A stretch of 64,000 nt of DNA from Massilia putida (GTDB taxonomy: Bacteria > Pseudomonadota > Gammaproteobacteria > Burkholderiales > Burkholderiaceae_D). Shown here piece after piece: positions 8,824 to 16,943 of the stretch (its first letter is position 1; each line of letters begins with the position of its first letter). The position numbers were made by a program, and so were the translations under genes. The stretch spans positions 62,001-126,000 of the forward strand of contig NZ_CP019037.1 of NCBI RefSeq assembly GCF_001941825.1, given 5' to 3'. Under the pieces are notes generated by a model. The model was not told where the DNA came from. It worked only from the letters and a program-made list of their open reading frames with translations, and searched no databases.

Positions 8824-9657
8824 CAGGCTGGCGGTGCCGTACTTCGCCATCAGGGCGACGGCACGTTCCTCGGCGGTGCTGCCGTCGACATAGGCGCGTC
8901 CGGCGACGGCGTTGGGATCGCAGGGACGGCGCAGCGGGCCCGGCACGAACAGCTGGTCCGCCACATTGCGCGCTGCCTCGAGCGGCGCGATGGCCAGTGT
9001 CGCGCCTTGCGTCGGCCTGGAGCCGGGATAGGTGGCCATGGCGTGGTACAGGGGGTAGGCCTCGGCGTCGGGGGGACGGTGCGCGATGCTGGTCTTGAGC
9101 ATGTCGGTGTCCACGCCGCCGATCGGAATCTCGATGACCCTGATGCCGAACTGCGCCAGTTCCACCCGCAAGCCTTCGGACAACGCGGACAGTGCCACTT
9201 TGCTGATGCGGTAAGTCGAATAGAACGGCATCGGCATGTCCGCGCCCAGCGAGCCGATATTGCAGATCACGCCGGCGCCGTTGGCACGCAGGGACGGTAT
9301 CGCGCGCCGCGTCAGTTCCACCAGGCCGAAGAAGTTGGTCTCGAACGTGCGGCGCCACTCCTCCATGGGCGTCTCCTCGATGGGAAGATAGGGGCCCCGA
9401 TAGCCGGCGTTGTTGACCAGCACGCGCAGGTCGCCGGGCGGCGCGTAATCGCCCAGCGCCGACAAGTCCAGCCGCTGCACGGTGAGCGATCCCGGCAGGC
9501 CGCGGGCCCGTTCCAGCAGACAGTCGCCATCCGCCAGGTTGCGCACGCCCGCGACCACGTGCATGCCGCGTGCGGCCAGTTCCAGTGCGATCGCCTGGCC
9601 CAGCCCACGGCTGGCCCCCGTCACCAGTGCCGTGCCCTTCCATTCCGTCGTTTCCAT
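8821..9657 (-). CDS. SDR-family oxidoreductase
   Basis: 278-residue short-chain dehydrogenase/reductase. TGASRGLG near residue 15 is the Rossmann cofactor motif, NNAG is at about residue 90, and the active site is NIGSLG...YRISK (catalytic Ser, Tyr and Lys). The residues after the second strand (VVAGVRN) suggest NADP(H), but this is weak. It is transcribed divergently from the acyl-CoA dehydrogenase gene with the MarR palindrome between them, so it belongs to the MarR-controlled block, probably oxidising or reducing a hydroxy/keto group on the pathway acid. Confidence 0.86.
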   Translation of the reverse strand: METTEWKGTALVTGASRGLGQAIALELAARGMHVVAGVRNLADGDCLLERARGLPGSLTVQRLDLSALGDYAPPGDLRVLVNNAGYRGPYLPIEETPMEEWRRTFETNFFGLVELTRRAIPSLRANGAGVICNIGSLGADMPMPFYSTYRISKVALSALSEGLRVELAQFGIRVIEIPIGGVDTDMLKTSIAHRPPDAEAYPLYHAMATYPGSRPTQGATLAIAPLEAARNVADQLFVPGPLRRPCDPNAVAGRAYVDGSTAEERAVALMAKYGTASL

Positions 9658-9715
9658 CGCTGTCTCCTTGATGTCGATGTCGAGAGTAACCCTCGTGCAG
9701 ACGCATTTTCATAAG

Positions 9716-9752
9716 TTGACAGCAAACTGTCAAGATGTCATATTGCTGTCAA
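9716..9752. promoter_or_regulatory. MarR operator candidate: perfect palindrome plus extra half-site
   Basis: TTGACAG-CAAA-CTGTCAA (9716-9733) is a perfect 7-bp inverted repeat. A further CTGTCAA follows at 9746-9752 and TGTCA at 9736-9740. It lies between the divergent SDR (start 9657) and acyl-CoA dehydrogenase (start 9798) genes. Confidence 0.72.
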
Positions 9753-9797
9753 TGCGCGGCGATCGTGCGCCGGTCATGACAACCAGGAGATAACGCA

Positions 9798-11081
9798 ATG
9801 TGGGACTTTTCTACCGATCCGGAATTCCAGGCCAGGCTGGACTGGATGGCCAAATTCGTCGCCGAGGAGTGTGAGCCGCTGGACCGCCTCTTTCCCGGCA
9901 TGGGGGCGCCCTACGATATGGAGAACAGGAAGGCGCGCGCCATTGCCCGCCCGTTGATGGACGAGGTCAAGCGCCAGGGATTATGGGCTTGCCACCTGGG
10001 GCCGGAACTGGGCGGCCAGGGCTTCGGCCAGGTCAAGCTGGGCCTGATGAACGAGATCCTCGGCCGCTCGCAGTGGGCGCCGACGATCTTCGGCACCGCC
10101 GCGCCGGACACCGGCAACGCGGAAATCCTGGCGATGTTCGGTACGGAGGAGCAGAAGGCGCGTTACCTGCAGCCGCTGCTGGACAACGAAATCGTGTCCT
10201 GCTATTCGATGACCGAGCCCCAGGGCGGTGCCGATCCGGGGGTGTTTACCTGCCGCGCGGAGAAGCAGGGCGACGGCTGGGTGATCAACGGCGAGAAGTG
10301 GTTCTCGTCGAATGCACGTTATGCCGAATTCCTGATCGTGATGGTCGTGACCAATCCCGACGTGCCGGTCTACCAGGGCTGCTCGATGTTCCTGGTGCCG
10401 CGGGACACGCCGGGCGTCAATATCCTGCGCAACTCGGGCGTGCACGGGGAAACGCCGGATGGCGAAGCCCATGCCTATATCCGCTACGAGAACGTGCGCG
10501 TGCCGGCCGACGCGCTGCTGGGCGGCGAAGGGCAGGGATTCGCGGTGGCGCAGGCCCGCCTCGGCGGTGGCCGCGTGCACCACGCGATGCGTACCGTCGG
10601 CCAGTGCCAGATGGCCCTGGAGATGATGCTCGAACGCGCGGTCAGCCGCACCACCAAGGGCTCGCTGCTGGGCGACAAGCAGATTATCCAGGCGTACATC
10701 GCCGATTCGTGGATCGAGCTGCAGCAGTTCCGCCTGCAGGTGCTGCAGACGGCCTGGCTGATCGACCAGGGCCACGACTACAAGGCCAACCAGCTGTCGA
10801 TCGCCGGCATCAAGGTGGCGGCCGCCAAGGTCTTCCACGACATCGTGCAGCGCGCGGTGCAGATGCATGGGGCACTCGGAGTATCGGACGAGATGCCGCT
10901 CGGCCACATGTGGGTGTATGCGATGATGATGGGGGTGATGGACGGCCCCACCGAGGTGCACAAGATGACGGTCGCGAAGAATCTGCTGAAGAAGGCAAAA
11001 GCGGCGCCCGGCCAGTTCCCCTCCATGCACCTGCCGACCCGGCTGGCGGCGGCCCGGCGCAAATACGAAGGCCGTTTCTGA
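9798..11081 (+). CDS. Acyl-CoA dehydrogenase, ACAD10/11 type
   Basis: 427-residue FAD-dependent acyl-CoA dehydrogenase: an N-terminal helical domain, a middle beta domain with CYSMTEPQGGADPG and WVINGEKWFSSNA, and a C-terminal domain. The segment RLGGGRVHHAMRTVGQC matches the ACAD10/11-like subgroup rather than short-chain dehydrogenases, and MHGALGVSDEMPLG is the FAD-contact region. The start at 9798 follows CAGGAGATAACGC. The phosphotransferase gene follows 12 bp later, the same pairing that is fused in animal ACAD10/11. Electrons would pass through ETF (not in this window) to ETF-QO at 27214. It may act together with the kinase on a hydroxyacyl-CoA. Confidence 0.9.
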   Translation: MWDFSTDPEFQARLDWMAKFVAEECEPLDRLFPGMGAPYDMENRKARAIARPLMDEVKRQGLWACHLGPELGGQGFGQVKLGLMNEILGRSQWAPTIFGTAAPDTGNAEILAMFGTEEQKARYLQPLLDNEIVSCYSMTEPQGGADPGVFTCRAEKQGDGWVINGEKWFSSNARYAEFLIVMVVTNPDVPVYQGCSMFLVPRDTPGVNILRNSGVHGETPDGEAHAYIRYENVRVPADALLGGEGQGFAVAQARLGGGRVHHAMRTVGQCQMALEMMLERAVSRTTKGSLLGDKQIIQAYIADSWIELQQFRLQVLQTAWLIDQGHDYKANQLSIAGIKVAAAKVFHDIVQRAVQMHGALGVSDEMPLGHMWVYAMMMGVMDGPTEVHKMTVAKNLLKKAKAAPGQFPSMHLPTRLAAARRKYEGRF

Positions 11082-11093
11082 GGAGGCGATGAC

Positions 11094-12149
11094 ATGACGA
11101 CGACGCTTTCCGATTTCGACGGCCTGCTGCACTGGGATGCGCTGCAGGCCTGGGTCGCCGCGCAGGACCTGCCGGGCAGCGGCCCGGTCACGGGCGTGGA
11201 GCGGCTGACCGGCGGTTCGCAGAACAGCCTGTTCATGCTGCACCGCGGCGACACCCGCATGGTGCTGCGCCGCCCGCCCAAGCACCTGCGCGCCAACAGC
11301 AACGACACGATGCTGCGCGAGGCACGCGTGCTGGCGGCCCTCCGCGGCAGCGCCGTGCCGCATCCGGGCTTTTTGGCCGTGTGCGGCGACCCGGCTGTCA
11401 CCGGCGCGGCTTTCTACCTGATGGAGCCGTTGGACGGTTTCACGCCGATGGGCGCGCTGCCCGCGCCGTATGCCACCGACGCGACATTCCGGCGCCGGAT
11501 GGGCGCGGAGTTCGTGCACGCCGCCGCGACGCTGGGCGCCGTGGACCATGTGGCCGCTGGCCTGGCCGATTTTGGCAAGCCCGAACAATGGCTGGAGCGG
11601 CAGGTGTCGCGCTGGCGCTCGCAGCTGGAAGGCTATCGGGATACGCCCGGCTATCCCGGCGACGCATTGCCGCATGTCGATACCGTGGGAGACTGGCTGG
11701 AGCGGCACCGGCCGTCGACGTGTCGGATGGGCATCATTCATGGCGACTTCCAGTTCGCCAACGTGATGTTCGACCGCGAGCGTCCGCGACTGGTAGGCCT
11801 GGTGGACTGGGAGCTGTCCACGCTGGGCGATCCGCTGCTCGACCTGGGCTGGCTGCTGACCAGCTGGACCGAAGCGGGCGACCCGGCGGTGGCGGGCCGC
11901 GGTCCGGCAGTGACACCATGGGACGGCTTCATGTCGCGTGACGAGCTGGTGCGCCTGTATGGCGACATCAGCGGGCGCGACATGTCGGCCATGCCCTGGT
12001 TCTTCGTGCTCGCATGCTTCAAGCTGGCCTGCCTGCTCGAGGGAAGCTACGCGCGCGCCTGTGCCGGCAAGGCATCGGTCGACATGGGCAACTTCCTGCA
12101 CAACTACGCGCTATGGCTGATGGCCAAGGCGCGTCAACTGGCGGAGTGA
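11094..12149 (+). CDS. APH-like acyl-CoA phosphotransferase (ACAD10/11 kinase type)
   Basis: 351-residue aminoglycoside-phosphotransferase-fold kinase. The catalytic loop reads HGDFQFAN (His216, Asp218) and the metal-binding motif reads VDWE (Asp238). The N-terminal lobe has LTGGSQNSLF as nucleotide-binding loop. In ACAD10/11 and in bacterial levulinate catabolism (LvaA), such kinases phosphorylate 4-hydroxyacyl-CoAs so that phosphate can be eliminated to an enoyl-CoA. The tight linkage to an ACAD10/11-type dehydrogenase and an SDR supports a similar role here, not antibiotic resistance. Hydroxyacyl-CoA is inferred as substrate, not shown. Confidence 0.85.
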   Translation: MTTTLSDFDGLLHWDALQAWVAAQDLPGSGPVTGVERLTGGSQNSLFMLHRGDTRMVLRRPPKHLRANSNDTMLREARVLAALRGSAVPHPGFLAVCGDPAVTGAAFYLMEPLDGFTPMGALPAPYATDATFRRRMGAEFVHAAATLGAVDHVAAGLADFGKPEQWLERQVSRWRSQLEGYRDTPGYPGDALPHVDTVGDWLERHRPSTCRMGIIHGDFQFANVMFDRERPRLVGLVDWELSTLGDPLLDLGWLLTSWTEAGDPAVAGRGPAVTPWDGFMSRDELVRLYGDISGRDMSAMPWFFVLACFKLACLLEGSYARACAGKASVDMGNFLHNYALWLMAKARQLAE

Positions 12150-12151
12150 CC

Positions 12152-12928
12152 ATGGCCACGAGCTATCAGGGTCGGGTCGTGCTGGTGACCGGCGGCGCAC
12201 GCGGTATCGGGCTGGCGTGCGCGCTCCGCTTCGCCGAGGCCGGCGCGGTGGTAGTGATCGCCGATCTGCAAGCCGAAGTCGATGCGCGCGCGCGCAACCC
12301 GCTCGGCTTCGCGGCGGCATATGTCCAGGCGGACGCCGGCGACGCGCAGCAGATGCGAAGTCTCGCCGCGCATGTGATCGAACGTTTCGGCGGCATCGAC
12401 GTGTGCATATGCGCGGCCGGCATCGGCGGCGCCGCGCTGCCTTATTGGGAGTTGCCCGACGAGGAATTCGATCGCGTGCTCGCGATCAATCTGCGCGGGC
12501 CGTTCGTGCTCGGGAAAGCCGTGGGCAGGCATATGCGCGAGACCGGCCGCAGCGGCGCCATTGTCCACATCTCGTCGGTCGGCGGTACGCTCGGCGTCGA
12601 CCGGCAGAGTGCGTATTGTGTCAGCAAGGCCGGGCTGGATATGCTCACCAAGGTGATGGCCACCGCGCTGGCGCCTCATGGCATCCGCGTCAACGGCGTC
12701 GCGCCCGGCCCGATCGACACCGAGATGACGGCGGTGCTGCAGCAACAGCCTGCGCTGATGGACCAGGTCCTGAGTCGCACGCCCCTGGGCCGCTTCGGCA
12801 GCGTGGAGGAAATCGCCGGCACCGTGTTCTGGCTGGCCGGGCCCGACGCGGGCTTTGTCACCGGCCAGACCGTTTTCGCCGACGGCGGTCGCCTGGCGCT
12901 CAACTACGTGATGCCGCCACCCGGATGA
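12152..12928 (+). CDS. SDR-family oxidoreductase
   Basis: 258-residue short-chain dehydrogenase: TGGARGIG cofactor motif, an acidic Asp at the end of the second strand (VVIADLQ) favouring NAD(H), CAAG in place of NNAG, and the active site HISSVGG...YCVSK. The ATG at 12152 lies 2 bp after the stop of the kinase gene, so translation is coupled, although the frame is open further upstream. It is the third gene of the ACAD-kinase-SDR operon and would oxidise a hydroxy intermediate of that branch. It converges on the next SDR gene with only 7 bp between stops. Confidence 0.87.
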   Translation: MATSYQGRVVLVTGGARGIGLACALRFAEAGAVVVIADLQAEVDARARNPLGFAAAYVQADAGDAQQMRSLAAHVIERFGGIDVCICAAGIGGAALPYWELPDEEFDRVLAINLRGPFVLGKAVGRHMRETGRSGAIVHISSVGGTLGVDRQSAYCVSKAGLDMLTKVMATALAPHGIRVNGVAPGPIDTEMTAVLQQQPALMDQVLSRTPLGRFGSVEEIAGTVFWLAGPDAGFVTGQTVFADGGRLALNYVMPPPG

Positions 12929-12935
12929 TCGCCCG

Positions 12936-13760
12936 TCAGGGATGGTACAGCGCCCACGGCTGGCCATCCTTGGCACGCGACCAGCCCGAGGACGCGAGGG
13001 TGCCGCCATCCACCGGCAGGGTCACCCCGGTCAGGTACGAGGCCATGCCGGAGGCCAGGAACACGACCACGCTGGTCAGCTCCTCGACGTCGCCCATGCG
13101 TCCCAGCGGAATATAACGGTCGCGGGCGGCGTTGACCTCGGGGTGCAACGATTCGGTGAAGCGCTTCAGGCCGGCGGTGGCGATCATGTCGGGCGCCAGC
13201 GCGTGCACGTGGATGCGATGTTCGGACAGCTCCAGCGCCATCGTGCGCGTAAAACTCACCATCGCGGCCTTGCAGGCGGCATACACGGCGTAGCCCGGCG
13301 CCGCGCGCAGGCCTTCGCTGCTGGCGATGTTGACGATCGTGCCGCCCCGGCCTCCCTCGATCATCACCGCCGCGGCAGCCTGCGTGGCGGCCAGCATGCT
13401 GACGAAATTTAGGTCGATCAGCTTGCGCCAGCTGCGCTCCGGCTGGCCCATGAACGTGCCCTGGCGCGTGCCGCCGGCGTTGTTGACGAGGATATCCAGC
13501 CGTCCGAACCGATCGGCGGCTTGGCGGACGGCAGCCTCGATCCGGCTCACGTGCAGCACGTCGGCCTCGATGAACAGGGCGCGCCGGCCCAGCGCGCGCA
13601 CCTGCGCCGCCGTCCGCTCCCCGCCGTCAGCGTCGATATCGACGAACGCGACGTCGCCCCCGCAGCGCGCGATGTGCAGCGCCGTTCCGGCTCCCAGCCC
13701 GTTGGCGCCCGCCGTGATGAATGCAACCTTGCCGTCCAGGCGTATGGTGTTGTCGTTCAT
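12936..13760 (-). CDS. SDR-family oxidoreductase
   Basis: 274-residue short-chain dehydrogenase with TAGANGLG cofactor motif, Asp in FVDID for NAD(H) selection, NNAGG, and active site NIASSEG...YAACK. The start at 13760 is 15 bp after the ligase stop, so it is the last gene of the operon hydrolase - acyl-CoA ligase - SDR, which starts near the operator at 16282. It is one of five SDR genes in module 1; it may act on the CoA ester made by the adjacent ligase. Confidence 0.87.
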   Translation of the reverse strand: MNDNTIRLDGKVAFITAGANGLGAGTALHIARCGGDVAFVDIDADGGERTAAQVRALGRRALFIEADVLHVSRIEAAVRQAADRFGRLDILVNNAGGTRQGTFMGQPERSWRKLIDLNFVSMLAATQAAAAVMIEGGRGGTIVNIASSEGLRAAPGYAVYAACKAAMVSFTRTMALELSEHRIHVHALAPDMIATAGLKRFTESLHPEVNAARDRYIPLGRMGDVEELTSVVVFLASGMASYLTGVTLPVDGGTLASSGWSRAKDGQPWALYHP

Positions 13761-13775
13761 TGTCCCCGTCCTCGA

Positions 13776-15332
13776 TCACGTCGTCGTACCGAACATCTCG
13801 CGCAGCTTGAACTTCAGGACCTTGTTGAAGGTGTCGTTGCGCGGCAGCCGGTCGACGATTTCCAGCTGCTCGGGTATCTTCTGCCGCATCGCGCCGGCGG
13901 CCTCGAAGCAGGCGACCATGTCGGCGAACGTCAGGGGATTCGCCGGGTCCTTCGGTTCGACCACGGCGCAGACCCGCTCGCCGCGCTCCCGGTCCGGCAG
14001 GCCGATCACGGCCACGGCGCCGACCTTCGGATGCGCGTACAGGATGTCTTCGATCTCGCGCGCGGAGACGTTCTCGCCCTTGCGGATGATGACATCCTTC
14101 AGGCGCCCGGACAGGACGAGATGGCCGTCGGGACGCAGGTAGCCGATGTCGCCGGTACGGAAAAAGCCGTCTTCATCGAACGCCGCGGCGGTGAAGGCCG
14201 GGCGGGTATAGCCGAGGCAGACCGTGGGCCCCTTGATGCGGATCTCGCCCGGCTCTCCGGCCCCGGCCAGGGTGCCGTCGGGACGCACGATGCGTACGGT
14301 CATGCCCGGGATCGGGAGGCCGTCGCTGCTTGCGAGCTGCTCGTCGGTGTGCCGTGGCGAGGCGAACGTCACCAGTGGCGCTTCGGTCATGCCGTAGCTG
14401 TGCGCGATGGTGCACCCCATTTCGCGCCGCACCTCGGCAAACAGCTCGGGTGGCTTCGGAGCGCCGCCGCCCGCCAGGATGCGCAGCGCCGGCATCAGCG
14501 GCGACGCGGGCCGCTTGCGCTGCTCGGCCAGGTAGGCAAGGTAATGCGCGGTGCTGCCGGTGCCGAGCGTCACGCCGTGGCGGGCGAAGGTTGCCGCCGC
14601 GTGGTCCGCGGCGAACTTCGGTATCAGGACGGCCGACATGCCGAAGATCAGCAGCATCGCGATGTTCATGGCGCCGCCGACATGCGCGTAGGGAAAGGCA
14701 AGGGTGCCCACGTCGGCGGCCGTGACGCCCAGGGCGCGGCCGAAGGCGAGGCCGGCGGCGATCAGCGACGCGTCGCCATGCATGGCGCCCTTCGGTTCCG
14801 CCGTGGTGCCGGACGTGTAGTACACCCAACGCGGCGTCCCGTCGGCCGGCGGCAGGCCGGGCGCCGCCGCCGCGCCGTCGCGCCACAGGTGCGGCCCGAC
14901 GGCGACCACTGCGGGACGCGGCGACAGCGCGGCGCTTGCCTGTTCCGCCAGGGCCAGCGCAGCGCGCTCCGGCGCCGCGAGCAGGAAGGGCGAGCGGTTC
15001 TGCGCCAGGATCGCTCCCAGCTCCTTCCTGCCGTACAGGTGGATGACGGGATTTTGTACGGCGCCGAGCCGCGCCAGCGCCAGCGACACCAGCACGGCAT
15101 CGACGCCGGTGGCCAGTTGCCACGTCACGCTCATGCCGCCGCGGATACCGAGGGCGCAGAGACTCGCCGCCGTGCGTTCCGCAGCACGCGCCACGTCGGC
15201 AAAGGTCCAGGTTTTCCCGTGGTGCTCGATCAGCATGACGGCATCCGGCGTGCGCCGCGCCCGTTGTTGCAGCAGCGCCCACAAGGTGTCCGGCGGCTGG
15301 AGAAGGGCGCCGGGATTCGGTTCCTGTTTCAC
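13776..15332 (-). CDS. AMP-dependent acyl-CoA ligase
   Basis: About 518 residues of the ANL superfamily. The P-loop motif YTSGTTAEPKG, the A5 motif HSYGMTE, the A7 motif RTGDIGYL and hinge, and the C-terminal catalytic Lys region NKVLKFKLRE are all present, so it should activate a carboxylic acid with ATP and CoA. The GTG at 15332 is chosen: its GTGA overlaps the TGA of the upstream hydrolase, giving translational coupling, and homology begins there (VKQEPNPG). It is probably the entry step of the module 1 pathway; substrate unknown. Confidence 0.9.
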   Translation of the reverse strand: MKQEPNPGALLQPPDTLWALLQQRARRTPDAVMLIEHHGKTWTFADVARAAERTAASLCALGIRGGMSVTWQLATGVDAVLVSLALARLGAVQNPVIHLYGRKELGAILAQNRSPFLLAAPERAALALAEQASAALSPRPAVVAVGPHLWRDGAAAAPGLPPADGTPRWVYYTSGTTAEPKGAMHGDASLIAAGLAFGRALGVTAADVGTLAFPYAHVGGAMNIAMLLIFGMSAVLIPKFAADHAAATFARHGVTLGTGSTAHYLAYLAEQRKRPASPLMPALRILAGGGAPKPPELFAEVRREMGCTIAHSYGMTEAPLVTFASPRHTDEQLASSDGLPIPGMTVRIVRPDGTLAGAGEPGEIRIKGPTVCLGYTRPAFTAAAFDEDGFFRTGDIGYLRPDGHLVLSGRLKDVIIRKGENVSAREIEDILYAHPKVGAVAVIGLPDRERGERVCAVVEPKDPANPLTFADMVACFEAAGAMRQKIPEQLEIVDRLPRNDTFNKVLKFKLREMFGTTT

Positions 15333-16240
15333 GATTCGGGTTCCAGGCTGGTCGGCAGCAGGTCGCGCAGCATCTGCGCCAGCTGCCGGGGATGGCTCAA
15401 TGTCAGGTGGTGATGTCCTCCCCGTACGACGAACGGTCCACGCCCGGCCGGCAGGCATGCGACCGCACGCGCGGCGGCGTCCTGGTCGACCACCAGGCTG
15501 TGTTCGCCGTACACGACATCGACCGGGATGCGCACGCGCCGCAGCAGTACGTCGGCGTCGATTTCCTGCCGCCCGTTGGCTTCCAGGCGAGGATCGAATT
15601 TCAGCTGCCAGCCGCCTGCGACCGCGCGCAGCGCGTGCCGCGCCACGTGCGCCAGTGTGAAGGCAGGTACGCCGGGTTCCGGCGGCAGCAGGCGATAGCG
15701 CGCGATCGCTTCATCCAGGCCTGCCTGGACACGCGGCGGGCGCGGCGGCGGCGGGGCGGGCCGGGTATCGTCGGCGAAGTACAGGAAGCTGTCGATGACG
15801 ATGGCATGGCTGAACAAGTCCGGACGTTCGGCGCAAGCCCGCAGTACCCGCGCGCCGCCATAGCTGTGGCCGATCACGCGGAGCGGCCCCTCGGCGAGCG
15901 CCTCGGCCACGCCGATGACTTCGGCCGCGAACAGGTCGACGGTATAGCGTTCGCGCCGGCCACTGTCGCCCATGCCGGAAAACTCCATCGCGACGATCCT
16001 GTAGTCGTCCATCAGGTGGTCAAGCAGCGGATCCCACCAGCGGGCGTGCGCGAGGAAGCCATGCACCAGCAGCAGCAGCGGCCTGGCGCTGTGCTCCATG
16101 TTCCAGGCCACGCAGTGGATGGAGGCGCCGGCGATATCGACCCGGCGCGACAGCGGCGGCTGCGCCTGGAGTCGACGAAACCAGTCCGGAACGGATGCGC
16201 CGGAGACATCGGAGACATCGGCGGGATCGGGCATGTGCAT
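15329..16240 (-). CDS. Alpha/beta hydrolase
   Basis: 303 residues with an alpha/beta-hydrolase fold. LLLLVHGFLAHARWW carries the HG oxyanion motif, GHSYGG is the nucleophile elbow (Ser126), and GGHHHLTLS near the C terminus supplies the catalytic His. The start at 16240 is preferred because GGGA lies before it; in-frame ATGs at 16279 and 16234 are alternatives. There is no signal peptide, so it is cytoplasmic. It overlaps the ligase gene by 4 bp. An esterase or lactonase delivering the free acid to the ligase is a reasonable inference. Its promoter carries the operator at 16282-16300. Confidence 0.86.
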   Translation of the reverse strand: MHMPDPADVSDVSGASVPDWFRRLQAQPPLSRRVDIAGASIHCVAWNMEHSARPLLLLVHGFLAHARWWDPLLDHLMDDYRIVAMEFSGMGDSGRRERYTVDLFAAEVIGVAEALAEGPLRVIGHSYGGARVLRACAERPDLFSHAIVIDSFLYFADDTRPAPPPPRPPRVQAGLDEAIARYRLLPPEPGVPAFTLAHVARHALRAVAGGWQLKFDPRLEANGRQEIDADVLLRRVRIPVDVVYGEHSLVVDQDAAARAVACLPAGRGPFVVRGGHHHLTLSHPRQLAQMLRDLLPTSLEPES

Positions 16241-16281
16241 TGCAGTCCCAGTGAGTTGCGGTGATGGCCAGCATAGCACAA

Positions 16282-16300
16282 AGCTGATAGCATGTCAGTT
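16282..16300. promoter_or_regulatory. Operator-like 19-mer between hydrolase and folE
   Basis: Minus-strand sequence AACTGACATGCTATCAGCT. It lies 42 bp before the hydrolase start (16240) and 36 bp before the folE start (16336), so it could control both directions. Confidence 0.7.
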
Positions 16301-16335
16301 ATCGCGGAAATCCGCTGTTCACTGGAGGAGGTATC

Positions 16336-16902
16336 ATGCGGGATAAAGGTTTCGGCAGGGCGGACTGGCGCCGCTTCCTTGAATCGATCGGGGAGAATCC
16401 GGACCGTCCGGGTCTGCAGGAAACCCCGGCACGCGTCGCCAAGGCGTGGGGGGCGTGGAGCGCGGGCTACGCGCAGGATCCGGCCGAGGTGCTCAAGGTG
16501 TTCGAGGATGGCGCGGAGCAGTACAACGAGCTGATCGTCGTGAAGAATATTCCCGTCTATAGCCACTGCGAACACCACCTGGCGCCGTTCTTCGGCAAGG
16601 CGACGGTCGGCTACCTCCCGGCGGGCAAGATCGTGGGACTGTCGAAACTGACACGGCTGGTGGACTGCTTCGCGCGCCGGCTGCAGGTGCAGGAGCGGAT
16701 GACGACCCAGATCGCGGAAGCGCTGATGGAGCACCTGGCGCCCAAGGCGGTCGGCGTCGTCGTCAGCTGCCGCCATTTGTGCATGGAGAGCCGCGGCATC
16801 CGCGCCATCGGCGAGGAGACGATCACGTCGGCGATGCTGGGCGAGCTGCAGCCGAACCTGGCGCTGCGCACCGAGTTCCTGGCGTTGGCCCGCTCGACCT
16901 GA
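16336..16902 (+). CDS. folE: GTP cyclohydrolase I
   Basis: 188 residues, the full catalytic core of type I GTP cyclohydrolase, which converts GTP to 7,8-dihydroneopterin triphosphate for folate or biopterin. The zinc ligands are visible in HCEHHLAPF (Cys78, His81) and RHLCMESRGIR (Cys149). GGAGGTATC precedes the ATG. No other folate or pterin gene is nearby; it sits between acyl-CoA operons and shares the operator-bearing promoter of the hydrolase-ligase-SDR operon. Either it supplies a pterin cofactor for a catabolic hydroxylase encoded elsewhere, or it is a second housekeeping copy carried along. A hairpin follows its stop. Confidence 0.95.
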   Translation: MRDKGFGRADWRRFLESIGENPDRPGLQETPARVAKAWGAWSAGYAQDPAEVLKVFEDGAEQYNELIVVKNIPVYSHCEHHLAPFFGKATVGYLPAGKIVGLSKLTRLVDCFARRLQVQERMTTQIAEALMEHLAPKAVGVVVSCRHLCMESRGIRAIGEETITSAMLGELQPNLALRTEFLALARST

Positions 16903-16909
16903 CGGCCAC

Positions 16910-16936
16910 GCTCCGCGCGCAGGCTGCGCGCGGAGC
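16910..16936. terminator. Hairpin between convergent folE and thiolase genes
   Basis: Perfect 12-bp stem GCTCCGCGCGCA / TGCGCGCGGAGC with a 3-base loop, placed between the stops at 16902 and 16944. No T tract, so it is probably a 3'-end stabiliser or a weak bidirectional terminator. Confidence 0.6.
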
Positions 16937-16943
16937 CCCGCAC

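Noticed and set aside
9981..12101. 706-codon open frame on the minus strand
   Set aside because: Antisense to the dehydrogenase and kinase genes; no recognisable protein.
11094..12149. Aminoglycoside-resistance gene
   Set aside because: The APH fold is real, but the position behind an ACAD10/11-type dehydrogenase fits acyl-CoA kinases, not resistance.
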